Shown: positions 27,602 to 41,135 of the stretch, in pieces
Layout of the letters: every line of letters starts with the position of its first letter
Numbering within the stretch: the stretch's first letter is position 1
From: Rhodococcus sp. B7740
Lineage (GTDB): Bacteria; Actinomycetota; Actinomycetes; Mycobacteriales; Mycobacteriaceae
DNA: 64,000 nt
Direction: 5' to 3'
NCBI RefSeq assembly: GCF_000954115.1
Contig: NZ_CP010797.1
Coordinates: 4,898,001-4,962,000 of the forward strand
Notes under the pieces: model-generated
Told to the model about the DNA's origin: nothing
The model's input: only the letters and a program-made list of their open reading frames with translations
Databases searched by the model: none
Program-made: the position numbers and the translations under genes

Positions 27602-27685
27602 TGAAATCGGAGAAACTGCTGCTCAGCACTATCGTCGGGCCGAGAGCGGTTCGGCCAGATATTACCGAGTAGTAGGGTGGAAAGT

Positions 27686-28363
27686 GTGAACTCGAGCACC
27701 GAAGCCCCGGAGTCCCCAGCGACTCCGGGGCAGAACAAGACAGCGAAGATTCTGCTTGCGGTCGTGACCGTGATCGCCGTGGTTGCGCTCGCAGCGGCAG
27801 TGTTCTTCGGTTACGGCTGGGGCAAGGCGTTGTTCAGCCAGAAGCCCATGGCGGACACCCGCGACGCGGCTCTCACCGGCGCTCAGCAAGCGGCCGTCAA
27901 CCTCAACACGGTCGACGCGGCCACCATCGATCAGTCGTTCGACAACATGAAGTCGTCCATCACCGGCGACCTGATGCTCAACGACCTCGAGCAGACGCGG
28001 TCGGGCATTACCGACCAGGTTCGTCAGTCCGGTGCCAAGAGTGAGGCAGAGGTTCTGCACGCAGCGATCACCGAGCTCAGTACCGACGAGAACACCGCCG
28101 AGGCGCTCGTTGTCATCGCGACGACGACCACCTGGCCCGATCGCGTCGAGCGGAGCAAGCTGACGATGCGATTGGCCATGGAAGAGATCGACGGGGTGTG
28201 GAAGACCAACAAGGTCGACCCCATCGGTTCACGGATCTCGCTCGACAACCCGAACACCAACCCCGTCGTCCCGACCGATCCGGGCGGCCCCGCCGACCCG
28301 AACGCGGCCGACCCCAGTGCGGAAGCGACGCCGGCTCCCCAGCCGGACACCGGCGGCAACTGA
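27686..28363 (+). CDS. Mce-associated membrane protein
   Basis: A 225-residue protein of the Mas type that follows mce operons and is thought to stabilise the importer. It has a short cytoplasmic start, one membrane segment (about residues 19-41, with LLAVVTVIAVVALAAAVFFG), an alpha/beta extracytoplasmic domain (about 50-185) and a Pro/Asp-rich tail. Start choice is between GTG 27677 and GTG 27686; the latter has GGGTGG just upstream. Confidence 0.82.
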   Translation: MNSSTEAPESPATPGQNKTAKILLAVVTVIAVVALAAAVFFGYGWGKALFSQKPMADTRDAALTGAQQAAVNLNTVDAATIDQSFDNMKSSITGDLMLNDLEQTRSGITDQVRQSGAKSEAEVLHAAITELSTDENTAEALVVIATTTTWPDRVERSKLTMRLAMEEIDGVWKTNKVDPIGSRISLDNPNTNPVVPTDPGGPADPNAADPSAEATPAPQPDTGGN

Positions 28364-28421
28364 GGTACCCGGCAGTGGTGTCTTCCGTCTGTACCGAAGT
28401 GAGTTTCGAAGGAGTTCTGTA

Positions 28422-29312
28422 GTGCCTCCCCAGCGTCGCAAGATCGTTCCACCCACCACCACCAGCAAAGTACGCCGCAAGGTGGCCGGCACCGGGAAGC
28501 CGACTGCTGCATCCACCGTCACGGGCTCGACCACCGAGGGATCCGCTGCCGACGACACGACGGCTGTCACGACTCCGCCGCCGAGCACGCCGATTCTCGA
28601 CAAGCCCGCAACGGACAAGCCCGCAACGGACAAGCCTGCAACGGACAAGGCTGCAACGGACAAGCCTGTTCTCGACAAGCCTGCACTCGACAAGGTCGCG
28701 ACCGAGGAACCCGCACTCGACAAGCCTGCAGAAGGCGAATCTGCCGACGAATCCACCGCAGCCGAGTCGTCCACCGCCGCTGAGTCGTCCACGGTCGCTG
28801 GCTCGTCCACCGCGTCGGGGTCGGGTATCGGCTGGAAGCACGTGATCGTCGTTGCGGTCATTGCCGTCGTGCTCGGCGCGTTCGCTGCCGTTGCCGCGTT
28901 CAAGCCGTTCGCCACGATCGACAATGCGGCCTGGGTGGATTCCGCGGCGACGCAGGAAGTCACCTCGGCTGCGACCGATGCGTTGCAGACTCTGTACACG
29001 TACAAGGCCGCCACGATCGACGCCGATTTCGACGCGGCGCGTGCAGTGCTCAATCAGTCGATGCTCGACGAGTTCAACTCCACTGCCGAAACCACCAAAT
29101 CGGCTGTGGTGCAGACGGATACGGGGACCGAAGCGATGGTCACCGATATCGGAGTCACGCGGCTGGAGGACGGCATGGCCGAGTTGATCGCCAACGTGAA
29201 CATCAGTGCCACCCAGAACGGCGTTGCCTCGGGCAGTGCCGAGGGTCCGTTGACGGTGAACATGGAGAAGGTCGACGGCACCTGGAAGCTGTCGGCCATC
29301 GACGATCAGTAG
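28422..29312 (+). CDS. Mce-associated membrane protein with Asp-Lys-Pro repeats
   Basis: A 296-residue protein with the same layout as its neighbour: a cytoplasmic N-terminal region, a membrane segment (about residues 141-162, with VIVVAVIAVVLGAFAAVAAF) and an extracytoplasmic domain (about 165-296). The cytoplasmic part is unusually long because of a repeat tract of TDKPA/LDKPA units (about residues 57-103). GTG 28422 is preceded by AAGGAG at eight bases. It ends the mce transcription unit before a terminator. Confidence 0.8.
   Translation: MPPQRRKIVPPTTTSKVRRKVAGTGKPTAASTVTGSTTEGSAADDTTAVTTPPPSTPILDKPATDKPATDKPATDKAATDKPVLDKPALDKVATEEPALDKPAEGESADESTAAESSTAAESSTVAGSSTASGSGIGWKHVIVVAVIAVVLGAFAAVAAFKPFATIDNAAWVDSAATQEVTSAATDALQTLYTYKAATIDADFDAARAVLNQSMLDEFNSTAETTKSAVVQTDTGTEAMVTDIGVTRLEDGMAELIANVNISATQNGVASGSAEGPLTVNMEKVDGTWKLSAIDDQ
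28592..28729 (+). repeat. 15-bp repeat tract coding for DKPAT
   Basis: Units resembling GCAACGGACAAGCC(C/T) and CTCGACAAGCCTGCA recur about nine times and encode the Lys/Pro-rich tract of the Mce-associated protein. The central four units are nearly identical. Confidence 0.85.
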
Positions 29313-29351
29313 GAGCTCGGCCAGCATTCGATTCGGCCCCGTTCGACGCAG

Positions 29352-29377
29352 AAGCCCTGCTCGGACGGGGCTTTTTC
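29352..29377 (+). terminator. Terminator after the mce operon
   Basis: AAGCCC (29352-29357) pairs with GGGCTT (29368-29373), followed by TTTC. A compact intrinsic terminator about 40 bases after the last mce gene. Confidence 0.8.
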
Positions 29378-29524
29378 GTGGGCTTTTCCGCCATCTGTCA
29401 CCGGCTTTCCATCGCGTTACCATCGCGATTGCGTCCTGGCTTGGGACGAGCCCTGGTTGTTCGGGACAACCAATCGAAGCTCGACAGCCAGGGGTGGATC
29501 CGATGAAAACGGAGCATGCTGGTC

Positions 29525-32101
29525 ATGACTGACACAACTATCGAATATTCCGTGGTGGAATCCAGGTCCGGTCGATCGGGGTTTGCCGAGCACGTCAATC
29601 CCGAACTGTATCGGCTGTTGTCTGCGCTGAATCTGGATCGCGAGTACGTGCGCGGCGACGGGACGGTCCTGTTCGACGCCTCGGGTCGTCGCTATCTCGA
29701 CTTCGCCGGGGCGTACGGTGCGCTCCCGTTCGGGCACGGTCCCACTCCGATTTGGCAGGCGGTCAACGACGTTCGTTGCAGTGGAGAGGCGATTTTCGTA
29801 CAGCCCTCGGTGTTGAGCGCGGCCGGTGAACTGGCAGATCGGTTGGGGCGCATCGCACCCGACGGATTGACGCGGACGACGTTCGTCAACAGTGGTACCG
29901 AGGCCACCGAAGTGGCGCTGAAGATCGCGCGAGCGCACACCGGTCGGTTGGGGGTGTTGACGACCGGGAACAGTTTTCACGGCAAGACTCTCGGTGCTCT
30001 TTCTGCGACGGGAAACGTCAAGTACCAGAGCGGTTTCGGCGCTCCGGTCGAGGGATTCGATCACATCGAGTTCGGTGATTCGGATGCGCTCGACGCGGCA
30101 CTGGCGGCGGACCCCGGGCACTATGCGGTGTTTCTGGTGGAACCGATTCAGGGTGAGGGTGGCGTGGTGTGTCCGCCCGACGGTTACCTGCGCCGCGTGC
30201 GGGAGATCTGTGATCGGCACGGGGTGTTGATGGCCCTCGATGAGGTGCAGACCGGGCTCGGCCGGACCGGCAGGATGTTCGCGGCGGAGCACGAGGGCGT
30301 GGTGCCGGACATCCTGACCGTCGCCAAGGCGCTCGGTGGCGGCATCGTGCCGGTGGGTGCGGTGTTGTGTGCGCCGAGGCTGGTGAACGAGAGTTTCGCG
30401 CTGCGCCACACGTCCACGTTCGCGGGCAACGCATTGGCTGCGCGGGTGGGTATCGCGGTTCTCGACGAGTTGACCCGGGACGACTGCGCGGTGGTGGAGA
30501 ACGCGGCCGTTCTCGGGCGGCAGTTGAAGCACGATCTGAGTGCGTTGGCAGAGAAGTACCCGTCGGTGGTCACCGAGGTGCGCGGACGCGGGTTGTTGCT
30601 CGGCATGGAATTCACCGCGGACGTCAACATGGTCGGGCGGCAGTCGTTGCTGGGATCGATTGCCGATCAACACAATCTGGCCGTGGTGATCTGCTCGTAC
30701 CTGCTCAACGTCGAGGGGATTCGAGTGGCTCCGACCCTGTTCGGTAACAGGGTGATTCGGATCGAACCGCCGCTGACGGTGTCGGCGGTGCAGTGCTCGC
30801 GGCTGGTCGCAGCACTGGATCGGGCGTTGGGGTACGCGGCAGCGGGGGACATGGACGGGTTGTTCGGGCATCTGCTCGGCCGCCCGACCGTCGCCACTCC
30901 GCCTGCTCTCGAGGCGTTGCGTCCGGGTCGAACGCCCGATATCGCGGTGCGGGCGACGGATCGGCGCTTCGCGTTCATCGCGCACCCTCTCGATCTGGGG
31001 TTCTTCGCGGCGTTCGATCCGGCACTCGAGGTGTTCGATCACGGCGAGCGGCAGGATCTGCTCGAGCGGTTCGCGGCGTCGACGTCCGAGCTCGAACCTG
31101 CGTCGTTCGTCATCGGCAGTGGCCGGGTCGTCGGAGGTGGGGATGCGACGGCGCACGGCGATCTGGTCGGGCTGCCGTACACCTCCGAGCAGTTGCTGCG
31201 TCTGCCGACCGAGCGTGCGCTCGCTGTGGTGGGCGGGGCCGTCGAGCTGGCGATCTCGCGCGGTGCGACGGTTGTCGGGTTGGGCGGCTATTCGTCGGTG
31301 ATCACCGGGAACGGGTTGGGCCTCGGCGCGACGACGCGACCGATCACCACCGGCAACACGTTCACCGCTGCGGCGAGTCTGCGGGCTGTCCGACGCGTGT
31401 GTCGTGAACGCGGTATCGATGTCGCGCGGGCTCGGGTGACGATTCTCGGTGCCGCCGGGGCGATCGGGCGAACCATCGGCAAGCAGTTGGCCGGCGAGGT
31501 CGGCGGCATCGTGTTGGTCGGCAGGAAGGGGGAGAGTTCGGTCATCGCGCCCAAGTTGTGGGCGGCCGCGCAGGAGATGGTGTCGAGTGCTCGGGTCGGT
31601 GCGGGTTCGGGGGATCTGGCCGGGGCCGCGCACGCGGTCGACGGCGATCTGGACGATCTGATCAGATCGCGCCATGTCGAGTTCTTCACCGATCCTGTTG
31701 CTGCGGTGAAGGATTCGTTGATCGTCATCGCTGCCACGTCGGCACCGCATGCGCTGATCGATCCGACGGATCTGATGGAGGGTGCCATCGTCTGCGATGT
31801 GGCGCAGCCACCGAACATCGGCCGGGACGTGCGCAGTGAGCGGCCCGACGTCACGGTGTTCGACGGCGGCATCGTGCGGGTGCCGTCGGGTTCGGATTTC
31901 GGGTTGACCTACGGGTTGGCACCGGGGTTGACGTACGCCTGCATGGCCGAGACGATGCTGATCGCGTTGTCGGGTGAGTTCGGTCTGCGCAGCATCGGGA
32001 CCACCCTCGACGGCGACAGCGTGGAGCGGTTGGGTGAACTGGCAGATGTCCACGGGTTCACGCTCGCCGAGGCCACGCGGTGGCGCGAGGCCGACCGGTA
32101 G
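29525..32101 (+). CDS. Class III aminotransferase fused to acyl-ACP reductase-like domain
   Basis: An 858-residue two-domain enzyme. Residues about 20-430 are a PLP-dependent class III aminotransferase: NSGTEATEVALK, the PLP-ring aspartate Asp239 in LDEVQTGLGRTG, and the Schiff-base Lys268 in AKALGGG. Residues about 470-855 resemble the cyanobacterial long-chain acyl-ACP reductase: GATTRPITTGNTFTAAAS (near 603), a Rossmann motif LGAAGAIG (near 641), and the conserved YACMAETM with Cys806 aligned to the acyl-accepting cysteine. Together these would reduce an acyl thioester to an aldehyde and aminate it to a fatty amine, similar in logic to TamH of tambjamine synthesis. ATG 29525 is preferred over 29516 because GGAG precedes it at ten bases. 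It appears to be a single-gene unit between terminators. Confidence 0.82.
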   Translation: MTDTTIEYSVVESRSGRSGFAEHVNPELYRLLSALNLDREYVRGDGTVLFDASGRRYLDFAGAYGALPFGHGPTPIWQAVNDVRCSGEAIFVQPSVLSAAGELADRLGRIAPDGLTRTTFVNSGTEATEVALKIARAHTGRLGVLTTGNSFHGKTLGALSATGNVKYQSGFGAPVEGFDHIEFGDSDALDAALAADPGHYAVFLVEPIQGEGGVVCPPDGYLRRVREICDRHGVLMALDEVQTGLGRTGRMFAAEHEGVVPDILTVAKALGGGIVPVGAVLCAPRLVNESFALRHTSTFAGNALAARVGIAVLDELTRDDCAVVENAAVLGRQLKHDLSALAEKYPSVVTEVRGRGLLLGMEFTADVNMVGRQSLLGSIADQHNLAVVICSYLLNVEGIRVAPTLFGNRVIRIEPPLTVSAVQCSRLVAALDRALGYAAAGDMDGLFGHLLGRPTVATPPALEALRPGRTPDIAVRATDRRFAFIAHPLDLGFFAAFDPALEVFDHGERQDLLERFAASTSELEPASFVIGSGRVVGGGDATAHGDLVGLPYTSEQLLRLPTERALAVVGGAVELAISRGATVVGLGGYSSVITGNGLGLGATTRPITTGNTFTAAASLRAVRRVCRERGIDVARARVTILGAAGAIGRTIGKQLAGEVGGIVLVGRKGESSVIAPKLWAAAQEMVSSARVGAGSGDLAGAAHAVDGDLDDLIRSRHVEFFTDPVAAVKDSLIVIAATSAPHALIDPTDLMEGAIVCDVAQPPNIGRDVRSERPDVTVFDGGIVRVPSGSDFGLTYGLAPGLTYACMAETMLIALSGEFGLRSIGTTLDGDSVERLGELADVHGFTLAEATRWREADR

Positions 32102-32107
32102 ACGACA

Positions 32108-32138
32108 GGGGGCGGGGCGCGTCGGGGTCCCCGCCCCC
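32108..32138 (+). terminator. Hairpin after the aminotransferase-reductase gene
   Basis: GGGGGCGGGG (32108-32117) pairs perfectly with CCCCGCCCCC (32129-32138), starting seven bases after the stop. No T-tract follows, but the stem is very stable and separates this gene from rpoB. Confidence 0.7.
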
Positions 32139-32611
32139 GGCTGCGTCAATGGACCATTGCATACGTCTCGGCGGTGCAGTGGTCCATCGACGCGACCGGT
32201 TCGAGTGCGGTCTCACGGAAAACGGATCGGGCCGAACCTCTTGACGAAGGGGGCGGCACGGGTCAGTCTTGTCGTCAGGAGCACCCCCAGTGGTTTTTCG
32301 AAGCGCAGTGGTTTCGGCATCGGGCGTCCGGCAGGCGACACGCTTTCGCCGAGTCAGCGCGTGAATGGACCCCGGGTGCTACTTTTGATGCCCCCGTTGC
32401 GCTGTGCGCACATTTGGGGTACCTTTGGACGTTGCGCTGGCTGCCTCCTGTCCACCTCTCGATCGCTGTTACCCGAAAGCACGTTTTCGGGCCGCTGTGA
32501 TGGGGATTCGGTCTGGTTGCACCAGCCGAAATTCGCCCCACATATAGCAAACAGATACAGCGGCGGTCGCACTGCACGAGCGACCCGCGTGAGGTGCTGG
32601 AAGGACGCATC
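32139..32611 (+). other. rpoB upstream region
   Basis: About 470 bases with no convincing gene; short open frames here have no homology features or ribosome sites. It contains the promoter at 32397-32425 and then a leader of roughly 180 bases before rpoB, which leaves room for regulation of the transcript. Confidence 0.6.
32397..32425 (+). promoter_or_regulatory. Probable rpoB promoter
   Basis: TTGCGC at 32397-32402 and TACCTT at 32420-32425 are separated by exactly 17 bases. This is the best housekeeping-type promoter in the rpoB upstream region. Confidence 0.6.
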
Positions 32612-35600
32612 TTGGCAGTCTCTAGCCAGACCAAGGCAGTTGTCGGAACACCGGGAGCCCCGAGGAGGGTTTCGTTCGCGAACATTCGCGAGCCGTTGGA
32701 GGTACCCGGTCTCCTCGATGTACAGACGGATTCGTTCGAATGGCTGGTAGGTGCGCAGAGTTGGCGTGACCGTGCCGCCGCCCGGGGAGACAGCAGTGTC
32801 GCCGGTGGACTCGAGGACATCCTGACCGAGCTCTCTCCGATCGAGGATTTCTCGGGCTCGATGTCTCTGTCCTTCTCCGACCCACGGTTCGACGAGGTCA
32901 AGGCCTCGACGGATGAGTGCAAGGACAAGGACATGACGTACGCGGCTCCGCTGTTCGTCACGGCCGAGTTCATCAACAACAACACCGGTGAGATCAAGAG
33001 CCAGACGGTCTTCATGGGTGATTTCCCGATGATGACCGACAAGGGCACCTTCATCATCAACGGCACCGAGCGTGTCGTGGTATCGCAGCTGGTGCGTTCT
33101 CCGGGCGTCTACTTCGATCATTCGATCGACAAGACCACCGAGAAGGACCTGCACAGCGTCAAGGTGATCCCCGGCCGCGGCGCATGGCTCGAGTTCGACG
33201 TCGACAAGCGCGACACCGTCGGTGTCCGTATCGACCGCAAGCGTCGCCAGCCCGTCACGGTGCTGCTCAAGGCTCTCGGCTGGTCCACCGAGCAGATCAC
33301 GGAGCGCTTCGGCTTCTCCGAGATCCTCATGGCCACCCTGGAGAAGGACAACACCGCCGGTACCGACGAGGCACTCCTCGACATCTACCGCAAGCTGCGT
33401 CCGGGCGAGCCGCCGACCAAGGAGTCGGCGCAGACCCTGCTGGAGAACCTGTTCTTCAAGGACAAGCGCTACGACCTCGCTCGCGTGGGTCGCTACAAGA
33501 TCAACAAGAAGCTCGGCCTCAACTCGGGTCAGCCCATCGTGGCGTCGACCCTCACCGAGGAAGACATCGTCGCGACCATCGAGTACCTGGTGCGTCTGCA
33601 CGCAGGTGAGACCTCGATGACCGCACCCGACGGCGTCGAGGTTCCGGTCGAGGTCGACGACATCGACCACTTCGGCAACCGTCGTCTGCGTACCGTCGGC
33701 GAGCTCATCCAGAACCAGATCCGCGTGGGCCTGTCCCGCATGGAGCGCGTCGTGCGCGAACGTATGACGACTCAGGACGTCGAGGCGATCACGCCGCAGA
33801 CCCTGATCAACATCCGTCCCGTCGTCGCTGCGATCAAGGAGTTCTTCGGAACGTCCCAGCTCTCGCAGTTCATGGACCAGAACAACCCGCTGTCGGGCCT
33901 GACACACAAGCGTCGTCTGTCGGCACTGGGACCCGGCGGTCTCTCTCGTGAGCGCGCCGGCCTCGAGGTCCGCGACGTTCACCCGTCGCACTACGGCCGC
34001 ATGTGCCCCATCGAGACCCCGGAAGGCCCGAACATCGGCCTGATCGGATCGCTCTCGGTGTACGCACGCGTCAACCCGTTCGGGTTCATCGAGACCCCGT
34101 ACCGCAAGGTCGTCGACGGCAAGGTCACCGACGAGGTCGATTACCTGACCGCCGACGAGGAGGATCGCCACACGCTCGCGCAGGCGAACTCTCCGGTCGA
34201 CGATTCGGGCCACTTCATCGAGGACAAGATTCTCGTCCGTCGTAAGGGTGGAGAGGTCGAGTTCGTCTCGTCCGACGACATCGACTACATGGACGTCTCA
34301 CCGCGACAGATGGTTTCCGTCGCGACCGCGATGATTCCGTTCCTCGAGCACGACGATGCCAACCGTGCCCTGATGGGTGCCAACATGCAGCGTCAGGCCG
34401 TCCCGCTGGTTCGCAGCGAGTCGCCGATCGTCGGAACCGGCATGGAGCTGCGTGCAGCCGTCGATGCCGGTGACGTCGTCATCACCGAGAAGACCGGTGT
34501 CGTCGAAGAGGTCTCCGCCGACTACGTCACGGTCATGGCCGACGACGGATCGCGCAAGACCTACCGGATGCGCAAGTTCGCGCGCTCCAACCAGGGCACG
34601 TGCGCCAACCAGCGTCCGATCGTGGACGAGGGCCAGCGTGTCGAGTCCGGCCAGGTCCTCGCCGACGGCCCCTGCACCGAGAACGGTGAGATGGCACTCG
34701 GCAAGAATCTGCTGCTGGCGATCATGCCGTGGGAGGGCCACAACTACGAGGACGCGATCATCCTGTCGCAGCGCCTCGTGGAAGAGGACGTTCTCACCTC
34801 GATCCACATCGAGGAGCACGAGATCGATGCTCGCGACACCAAGCTCGGTGCCGAGGAGATCACTCGCGACATCCCGAACGTCTCCGACGAGGTCCTCGCA
34901 GACCTCGACGAGCGCGGCATCATCCGGATCGGTGCCGAGGTTCGTGACGGCGACGTGCTGGTCGGAAAGGTCACGCCGAAGGGCGAGACCGAGCTGACCC
35001 CCGAAGAGCGCCTGCTGCGCGCCATCTTCGGTGAGAAGGCTCGCGAAGTTCGCGACACCTCGCTCAAGGTTCCGCACGGCGAGAACGGAAAGGTCATCGG
35101 CATCCGCGTCTTCTCGCGCGACGACGACGACGATCTGCCTCCCGGCGTCAACGAGCTGGTCCGCGTCTACGTGGCTCAGAAGCGCAAGATCCAGGACGGC
35201 GACAAGCTCGCCGGCCGTCACGGCAACAAGGGCGTCATCGGCAAGATCCTCCCGCAGGAGGACATGCCGTTCCTGCCCGACGGCACCCCGATCGACATCA
35301 TCCTCAACACCCATGGTGTTCCGCGTCGTATGAACATCGGTCAGGTCCTCGAGACCCACCTGGGTTGGATCGGCAAGACCGGTTGGAACGTTCAGATCGC
35401 CGCGGACGGCACGAAGCCCGATTGGGCCGAGCGTCTGCCCGAGGAGATGTTGGCGGCTCCGGCCGACAGCAACATCGCCACTCCGGTGTTCGACGGTGCC
35501 AAGGAGAATCAGCTCGCCGGCCTGCTGGAGAGCACGATCCCCAACCGCGACGGCGAGCAGATGGTCGGACCCGACGGAAAGGCCACGTTGTTCGACGGCC

Positions 35601-36100
35601 GTTCCGGCGAGCCGTTCCCGTACCCGGTGTCGGTGGGCTACATGTACATCATCAAGCTGCACCACTTGGTCGACGACAAGATCCACGCTCGTTCGACCGG
35701 GCCGTACTCGATGATCACGCAGCAGCCCCTCGGTGGTAAGGCACAGTTCGGTGGTCAGCGCTTCGGTGAGATGGAGTGCTGGGCCATGCAGGCCTACGGT
35801 GCCGCGTACACGCTGCAGGAGCTTCTCACCATCAAGTCGGACGACGTTGTCGGCCGCGTGAAGGTGTACGAGGCGATCGTCAAGGGCGAGAACATCCCGG
35901 AGCCCGGTATCCCCGAGTCCTTCAAGGTGCTCCTCAAGGAGCTCCAGTCGCTGTGCCTCAACGTGGAGGTGCTGTCCTCGGACGGCGCAGCCATCACGAT
36001 GGCCGACGGTGACGACGAAGACCTCGAGCGTGCCGCAGCCAACCTGGGAATCAACCTCTCCCGCAACGAAGCTGCCACGGTCGACGACCTCGCTCAGTAG
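32612..36100 (+). CDS. rpoB: DNA-directed RNA polymerase subunit beta
   Basis: Catalytic subunit of RNA polymerase. The 1162-residue protein has all beta-subunit regions, ending with the switch and clamp segments around [18 protein letters not shown]. The rifampicin-binding cluster near residues 412-442 ([13 protein letters not shown], then [14 protein letters not shown]) carries the sensitive-type Asp, His and Ser. The frame opens at GTG 32594, but I choose TTG 32612, because GGAAGGA ends six bases upstream and the mycobacterial gene also uses a rare start at this point. rpoC follows after 97 bases. Confidence 0.95.
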   Translation: MAVSSQTKAVVGTPGAPRRVSFANIREPLEVPGLLDVQTDSFEWLVGAQSWRDRAAARGDSSVAGGLEDILTELSPIEDFSGSMSLSFSDPRFDEVKASTDECKDKDMTYAAPLFVTAEFINNNTGEIKSQTVFMGDFPMMTDKGTFIINGTERVVVSQLVRSPGVYFDHSIDKTTEKDLHSVKVIPGRGAWLEFDVDKRDTVGVRIDRKRRQPVTVLLKALGWSTEQITERFGFSEILMATLEKDNTAGTDEALLDIYRKLRPGEPPTKESAQTLLENLFFKDKRYDLARVGRYKINKKLGLNSGQPIVASTLTEEDIVATIEYLVRLHAGETSMTAPDGVEVPVEVDDIDHFGNRRLRTVGELIQNQIRVGLSRMERVVRERMTTQDVEAITPQTLINIRPVVAAIKEFFGTSQLSQFMDQNNPLSGLTHKRRLSALGPGGLSRERAGLEVRDVHPSHYGRMCPIETPEGPNIGLIGSLSVYARVNPFGFIETPYRKVVDGKVTDEVDYLTADEEDRHTLAQANSPVDDSGHFIEDKILVRRKGGEVEFVSSDDIDYMDVSPRQMVSVATAMIPFLEHDDANRALMGANMQRQAVPLVRSESPIVGTGMELRAAVDAGDVVITEKTGVVEEVSADYVTVMADDGSRKTYRMRKFARSNQGTCANQRPIVDEGQRVESGQVLADGPCTENGEMALGKNLLLAIMPWEGHNYEDAIILSQRLVEEDVLTSIHIEEHEIDARDTKLGAEEITRDIPNVSDEVLADLDERGIIRIGAEVRDGDVLVGKVTPKGETELTPEERLLRAIFGEKAREVRDTSLKVPHGENGKVIGIRVFSRDDDDDLPPGVNELVRVYVAQKRKIQDGDKLAGRHGNKGVIGKILPQEDMPFLPDGTPIDIILNTHGVPRRMNIGQVLETHLGWIGKTGWNVQIAADGTKPDWAERLPEEMLAAPADSNIATPVFDGAKENQLAGLLESTIPNRDGEQMVGPDGKATLFDGRSGEPFPYPVSVGYMYIIKLHHLVDDKIHARSTGPYSMITQQPLGGKAQFGGQRFGEMECWAMQAYGAAYTLQELLTIKSDDVVGRVKVYEAIVKGENIPEPGIPESFKVLLKELQSLCLNVEVLSSDGAAITMADGDDEDLERAAANLGINLSRNEAATVDDLAQ

Positions 36101-36109
36101 TTCTGTGAT

Positions 36110-36139
36110 CCCCGTGCCTGCGTCACTGCAGGCACGGGG
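36110..36139 (+). terminator. Hairpin between rpoB and rpoC
   Basis: CCCCGTGCCTGC (36110-36121) pairs perfectly with GCAGGCACGGGG (36128-36139) and a TTTTT lies at 36150-36154. It may act as a partial terminator or as an mRNA processing or stability element that sets the rpoB:rpoC ratio. Confidence 0.65.
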
Positions 36140-36158
36140 GTGATCACGCTTTTTCTGA

Positions 36159-40153
<3,995 letters not shown>

Positions 40154-40225
40154 AGCGACTCCGTCGCATGTGAGCAGAACTTCGTAGCCCACTACGAATT
40201 TCCGCTCACGACGACAGAGCCTGCA

Positions 40226-40267
40226 GACAAAGCCCCGCATCGACTTCGGTCGATGCGGGGCTTTGTC
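40226..40267. terminator. Bidirectional terminator after rpoC
   Basis: GACAAAGCCCCGCATCGA (40226-40243) pairs perfectly with TCGATGCGGGGCTTTGTC (40250-40267) around CTTCGG. It sits between rpoC and the convergent hydrolase stop at 40289 and can serve both. Confidence 0.9.
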
Positions 40268-40288
40268 GTCGGTTGTGACCGTGATGCG

Positions 40289-41113
40289 TCAGGACCGGAA
40301 GAACTCCAGCATGTCGGCGTTGATCGTCGCTGCTTCCGTCGTCGGCATGCCGTGCGGGAAGCCGGGGTAGGTCTTCAGCGTGCCGTTGGGCAGTAGCTTC
40401 GCCGAGAGCACACCCGCGTTCTCGTAGGGCACCACCTGGTCGTCCTCGCCGTGTAGCACCAGCGTCGGAATGTTCACCCCACGCAGGTCGTCGGTGAAGT
40501 CGGTCTGTGAGAAGGCGACCACGCCGTCGTAGTGGGCTTTCGCACCCCCGATCATTCCCTGACGCCACCAGTTGGCGATGACGCCTTCCGACGGGGTGGC
40601 CCCGGGCCGGTTGTAGCCGTAGAAGGGGCCCTCGGCGAAGGTGCGGAAGAAGTCGGCGCGGCGCGTGGCGACCTGAACCTGGACGTCGTCGAAGAACGAC
40701 TTCTCGATACCGCCGGGGTGGTCGTCGGTCTTGACCATGATCGGCGGTACCGCACTGATCAGCACCGCCTTGGCTGCGCGTTCCTCTCCGTGGCGCGCCA
40801 GGTAGCGGACTACCTCGCCGCCGCCGGTGGAGTGGCCGACGTGGATCGCGTCGGTCAGATCGAGGGCTTCGACCACGGCGGCGAGGTCGTCGGCGTAGTG
40901 GTCCATGTCGTGCCCGTCACCGACCTGTTGGGACCGCCCGTGACCGCGTCGATCGTGGGCGACGACGCGATAGCCGTGCTCGAGGAAGAACATCATCTGG
41001 GCGTCCCAGTCGTCCGACGACAGTGGCCAGCCGTGGCTGAAGACGACAGGCTGACCCGACCCCCAGTCCTTGTAGAAGATCTCGACGTTGTCCGGTGTTG
41101 TGATGGTTGGCAT
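40289..41113 (-). CDS. Alpha/beta hydrolase, non-heme chloroperoxidase type
   Basis: A 274-residue cytosolic alpha/beta hydrolase closely resembling bacterial cofactor-free haloperoxidases (perhydrolases or esterases). Hallmarks are FSHGWPLSSDDWD near the N terminus, HDRRGHGRS, the nucleophile elbow GHSTGGGE (Ser near residue 95), an acid in HGEDDQVVPY and the catalytic His in FPHGMP near the C terminus. Length and motifs fit the family very well. The in vivo substrate is not known. It is followed by the rpoC terminator and preceded by the GlxA-type regulator gene 22 bases upstream on the same strand, so the two may be co-transcribed. Confidence 0.85.
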   Translation of the reverse strand: MPTITTPDNVEIFYKDWGSGQPVVFSHGWPLSSDDWDAQMMFFLEHGYRVVAHDRRGHGRSQQVGDGHDMDHYADDLAAVVEALDLTDAIHVGHSTGGGEVVRYLARHGEERAAKAVLISAVPPIMVKTDDHPGGIEKSFFDDVQVQVATRRADFFRTFAEGPFYGYNRPGATPSEGVIANWWRQGMIGGAKAHYDGVVAFSQTDFTDDLRGVNIPTLVLHGEDDQVVPYENAGVLSAKLLPNGTLKTYPGFPHGMPTTEAATINADMLEFFRS

Positions 41114-41135
41114 GAAAGCAGTCTTGCCCGGACTG

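Noticed and set aside
29417..32149. A 910-codon minus-strand open frame opposite the aminotransferase-reductase gene
   Set aside because: It is fully antisense to a gene with strong motifs, is Arg/His/Gln-rich without domain signatures, and is a typical shadow frame of high-GC coding DNA.
32174..32500. A 108-codon frame in the rpoB upstream region
   Set aside because: No ribosome site or family features, and it covers the probable rpoB promoter.
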